A stretch of 17,639 bases of DNA, taken from Bacillota bacterium. GTDB lineage: Bacteria; Bacillota; UBA4882; UBA8346. Shown piece by piece: positions 16,003 to 17,639 of this stretch. Both the position numbers and the translations under genes were made by a program. The stretch is taken from contig JAEYRX010000084.1 of NCBI GenBank assembly GCA_023435225.1, positions 1-17,639 on the forward strand. The letters are read 5' to 3'. The notes under the pieces were generated by a model that made no database searches, was not told the DNA's origin, and saw only the letters and a program-made list of their open reading frames with translations. Positions within the stretch are counted from its first letter, which is position 1. Each line of letters begins with the position of its first letter.

Positions 16003-16052
16003 TTCCCCTCTCCCAAGCCTGGAAAATTAACAGTCTCCAAGGGAGAGGGGAA
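16003..16052. repeat. Hairpin with TTCCCCTCTCCC stem
   Basis: A perfect 12-bp stem (16003-16014 with 16041-16052), with further near-pairing inward. It belongs to the same CTCTCCC/GGGAGAG group as 15879-15926. No gene is supported between here and 16136. Confidence 0.75.
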
Positions 16053-16135
16053 AGCCCCGGCGTTTCAATAAGCAAAATGCAACTCCCGGGGTGAGGCAAT
16101 CTATACCGCCTCCCGGCAGAGCTTTATCAGTATCA

Positions 16136-16330
16136 TCAGACATCAAAAGCCAGTCTTTCCTCCCCGACCAGTTCTGCAATCTGATCGGAGGCCTTTTCCA
16201 AGCGTTCATCGGAATAATCCGTTTCGCTCATATCTAAAAAAGCGATGATCTGTTCATTGGTTAGATTATTGGTTTGGAATATGTTTTGCATTTTTTTAAG
16301 TAGGTTTTCTTTTCTTTGTTTGGTTAGCAT
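16136..16330 (-). CDS. Hypothetical protein, 64 aa
   Basis: Not recognised. A small, charged, helical protein: MLTKQRKENLLKKMQNIFQ at the start, then NNLTNEQIIAFLDMSE, ending LVGEERLAFDV. The middle could form a short helix-turn-helix-like or EF-hand-sized unit, but no motif is convincing. I start at ATG 16330, with GAGGT 6 bases upstream; a longer frame to 16372 would place this site inside. It stands alone in a repeat-rich zone between two sets of hairpins, and repeat 16381-16430 lies just upstream. It may be a real small gene or a passenger of the repeats. Confidence 0.6.
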   Translation of the reverse strand: MLTKQRKENLLKKMQNIFQTNNLTNEQIIAFLDMSETDYSDERLEKASDQIAELVGEERLAFDV

Positions 16331-16380
16331 ATTGATACCTCGTTTCTGGTTTTTTGATATTTTGAAGGTCAAAAAAACAT

Positions 16381-16430
16381 TTATTAGACGGGATTAACAC
16401 GGATTTATTGTTTCAATAAACCATGTCTAA
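16381..16430. repeat. Inverted repeat of the GGATTAACACGGATT family, copy 2
   Basis: The first 25 bases (16381-16405) are identical to 15455-15479. Its right part (16414-16430) pairs with parts of the left: GGATTTATTG against CAATAAACC, and TTAGAC against GTCTAA, making a compact 50-bp unit shorter than copy 1. Confidence 0.75.
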
Positions 16431-16480
16431 ATTGAGATGGCTTTGACGCCTATTTTCGAATGTAAGAAACTGGTGCGTAG

Positions 16481-16648
16481 ACCTCTCTCTTGCTCTCCCC
16501 CATGGTGGGAGAGTAACCTATGGCTCTGTAATCTAAATAACAAAGAGCCAATGACAGATAGAATAACCAATGTCTCCACAATCTATAATCTTTTAGAGTT
16601 CAGCGGCTTTGGGTTACTCTCCCACTCGGGGGAGAGCGAGAGAGAGGT
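16481..16648. repeat. Long inverted repeat whose arms are themselves hairpins
   Basis: A left arm of 38 bp (16481-16518) pairs with a right arm of 37 bp (16612-16648), with about five differences. Each arm is also self-complementary (for example CTCTCCC ... GGGAGAG in the left arm), so either one large stem or two separate hairpins can form. A small hairpin TGGCTCT / AGAGCCA (16520-16550) lies inside. A 12-bp direct repeat, CTTTTAGAGTTC, flanks the right arm (16590-16601 and 16650-16661). The remaining 16331-16964 sequence has no supported gene. Confidence 0.8.
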
Positions 16649-16818
16649 GCTTTTAGAGTTCCAAATCCGCCTATCGCCACCACCTATTAGCCAACATCAC
16701 GATCAATCAATCTCATTTTTCTTTTTTCGCTTAAATTTTCACTCTTGAGCTGTTTTTATTTTTAAACTTTTCCCTTTACAATTTGTTTATCGCGCCCATG
16801 CCAAATAACCTTCCCGCA

Positions 16819-16847
16819 TTGAGTGGTAAGGGGTTTTGTGGTAAAAT
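16819..16847 (+). promoter_or_regulatory. Putative promoter of the XRE regulator gene
   Basis: TTGAGT (16819-16824), a 17-base spacer, and TAAAAT (16842-16847) match the consensus at good spacing. It lies about 115 bases before the start codon. A lone TATAAT at 16868-16873 is a second, weaker -10 candidate. Confidence 0.45.
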
Positions 16848-16897
16848 AATGGCAAGTGTCTCCAGAATATAATTAAATGTTCCCTAAATAATCCTTT

Positions 16898-16916
16898 ATG
16901 TTACTTATGGTAACAT
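16898..16916 (+). promoter_or_regulatory. Candidate operator for the XRE regulator
   Basis: A perfect dyad, ATGTTAC, 5 bases, GTAACAT, lies 48 bases upstream of the regulator's start codon and downstream of the putative promoter. Its size and symmetry fit a dimeric XRE/Cro-type repressor, so autoregulation is likely. That the neighbouring protein binds it is inference. Confidence 0.5.
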
Positions 16917-16964
16917 TTATGTTTAATGATGTCAAGAAAAACTTTAATGGAATGGAAAATTGCT

Positions 16965-17300
16965 ATGAATATTGGAGAAAAAATTAAGAAACTTCGGCAG
17001 GAAAAAAACGTCTCACAAGCGGCATTGGGAAAAGCAGTCGGAGTCCATGAGAAACATATCAGCCGTTATGAACGAGGAATTTCCAGGCCATCAATGGAAA
17101 CTTTACGAAAGATGGCTGGATTTTTTGGAGTTTCCATTGATTTTCTCGTTAGTGAAGATATTTCCGCCATTGATAATCCAAATAGAGATAATGAACTTTT
17201 TGATTATTTTGAGGAAGCAAACCGGTTAGGTGAAGAAGATAAGAATATCATTAAAGGAGTTTTAGATGCTATTATTTTTAAGGCGAAGATGAAACGGTAA
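16965..17300 (+). CDS. XRE-family transcriptional regulator
   Basis: A 111-aa DNA-binding protein. Residues 1-62 are a Cro/CI-type five-helix HTH: IGEKIKKLRQEKNVSQAALG, AVGVHEKHISRYERG, then RPSMETLRKMAGFFGVSIDFLV. The short C-terminal part (NELFDYFEEANRLGEEDKNIIKGVLDAII) is the helical dimerisation tail seen in many short repressors of phage or mobile-element type. Several in-frame ATGs exist (16926, 16929, 16947, 16965). I chose 16965 because family members begin at MxIGxxIxxLR and GGAAAA is upstream, though the site is weak. No toxin or phage gene follows; a terminator and an opposing gene do. It is orphaned, so its targets beyond itself are unknown. Confidence 0.9.
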   Translation: MNIGEKIKKLRQEKNVSQAALGKAVGVHEKHISRYERGISRPSMETLRKMAGFFGVSIDFLVSEDISAIDNPNRDNELFDYFEEANRLGEEDKNIIKGVLDAIIFKAKMKR

Positions 17301-17363
17301 ATATAAAAGTTCTATCCTAGCTTAAATTTTGCATTATATTTAATCATAAATAAACTAAATTAT

Positions 17364-17394
17364 AAAAACCTCCTTCATTCCAAAGGAGGTTTTT
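17364..17394. terminator. Bidirectional rho-independent terminator
   Basis: A perfect 12-bp stem, AAAAACCTCCTT / AAGGAGGTTTTT (17364-17375 with 17383-17394), with a 7-base loop. The A-run and T-run at the ends serve both the XRE gene (+) and the convergent gene ending at 17416 (-). Confidence 0.9.
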
Positions 17395-17415
17395 CTATTT
17401 TATCTAATTCCCTGA

Positions 17416-17639
17416 TTAATGTTTATCCGCAATCCCGAATTCTTTCCATGATTCCTTCGGCAGATCCAGCTTGACCACTTTCTTGGCTTCGCGGTAGACG
17501 GCTTCGACTTCCTCCATCTTTTTGTTGAGGGCGTCGGATTTCTCTTTTTGCCGGGCTTTCAGGGCTTCCTGTTCATTATCAAGGGCTTTGGCTTCGTCAT
17601 GTAAAGTCTGTAATTTGGTGATAAATTCGGCGGTGATAC
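17416..17639 (-). CDS. C-terminal part of a coiled-coil protein (5' end outside window)
   Basis: Only the last 73 residues are in the window. They are almost entirely charged helix with heptad-like spacing (KLQTLHDEAKALDNEQEALK..., NKKMEEVEAVYREAKKVV), ending in LDLPKESWKEFGIADKH. This is a typical coiled coil; the conserved-looking WxEFGI(A/T)DK ending seems familiar from uncharacterised bacterial proteins, but I cannot name the family. Codon use differs from the AT-rich neighbours: eight of nine Ala codons are GCC, and Lys and Leu often use AAG and CTG/CTC. That fits a highly expressed gene or one of different origin. Confidence 0.8.
   Translation of the reverse strand, partial: ITAEFITKLQTLHDEAKALDNEQEALKARQKEKSDALNKKMEEVEAVYREAKKVVKLDLPKESWKEFGIADKH

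Noticed and set aside
15777..16094. 105-codon plus-strand frame
   Set aside because: It crosses two hairpin repeats and lies opposite the transposase-like fragment; no ribosome binding site and no recognisable motif.
15455..16661. CRISPR array
   Set aside because: Repeats are inverted, of several kinds, irregularly spaced, and not separated by unique spacers of constant length; no cas gene is nearby.
16437..16748. 103-codon plus-strand frame
   Set aside because: It runs through the long inverted repeat, its composition follows the repeats, and no ribosome binding site precedes it.
16965..17300. XRE gene as antitoxin of a toxin-antitoxin pair
   Set aside because: No small partner gene overlaps or adjoins it on the same strand; a strong terminator follows directly.

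Overview
The window looks like chromosomal DNA of a Gram-positive-type (Bacillota-like) anaerobe or environmental bacterium. The evidence is a strong AGGAGG-type ribosome binding site before nearly every gene, a DUF896/YnzC-family gene (a family known mainly from Bacillota), low G+C by eye with CCGG tetranucleotides very frequent inside genes, and long structured intergenic spaces. The species cannot be named from the sequence. No rRNA, tRNA, CRISPR array, intact transposase or phage module was seen.

Layout. 1-2449: a nested inverted repeat, then a fused trehalose-6-phosphate synthase/phosphatase gene (+). 2474-4612: recQ (-), convergent with it. 4613-4924: intergenic with the first copy of a 106-bp palindromic element, then ppiB (+, TTG start). 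5526-5864: a small degenerate nucleotidyltransferase-fold protein (-). 5865-6215: a second kind of 106-bp nested palindrome and the rmuC terminator. 6216-7487: rmuC (-). 7488-7882: the second copy of the first 106-bp element and a possible gene remnant. 7883-8017: a 44-residue zinc-ribbon microprotein (+) ending in a bidirectional terminator. 8063-9355: three small genes (-), unknown / DUF896 / unknown, with their own putative promoter. 9491-12661: a large SWIM-SNF2 helicase (-). 12951-15404: a secreted multi-PKD-domain protein (+). 15405-16964: a repeat-rich zone with several families of inverted repeats, a probable fragment of an Rpn-type (PD-(D/E)XK) transposase gene and one 64-residue hypothetical gene. 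16965-17300: an XRE-type repressor (+) with a candidate operator, then a bidirectional terminator and the 3' end of a coiled-coil gene (-) running off the window.

How the genes relate. Three DNA-maintenance proteins (RecQ, RmuC, SNF2 helicase) occur here but are separated by unrelated genes and terminators, so I do not read them as one system. Trehalose synthesis/dephosphorylation, protein folding and a cell-surface PKD protein are independent functions. The only evident multigene unit is the 136-aa / DUF896 / 182-aa set downstream of the SNF2 gene.

The most unusual content is intergenic. At least three architectures of nested, hairpin-inside-hairpin inverted repeats of about 85-170 bp lie between genes; one is present twice at 98/106 identity with only transitions between the copies. 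Near 16 kb there is a cluster of hairpins sharing a CTCTCCC/GGGAGAG core. These look like small non-autonomous mobile or REP-like elements, and they are the best candidate here for something not yet described.
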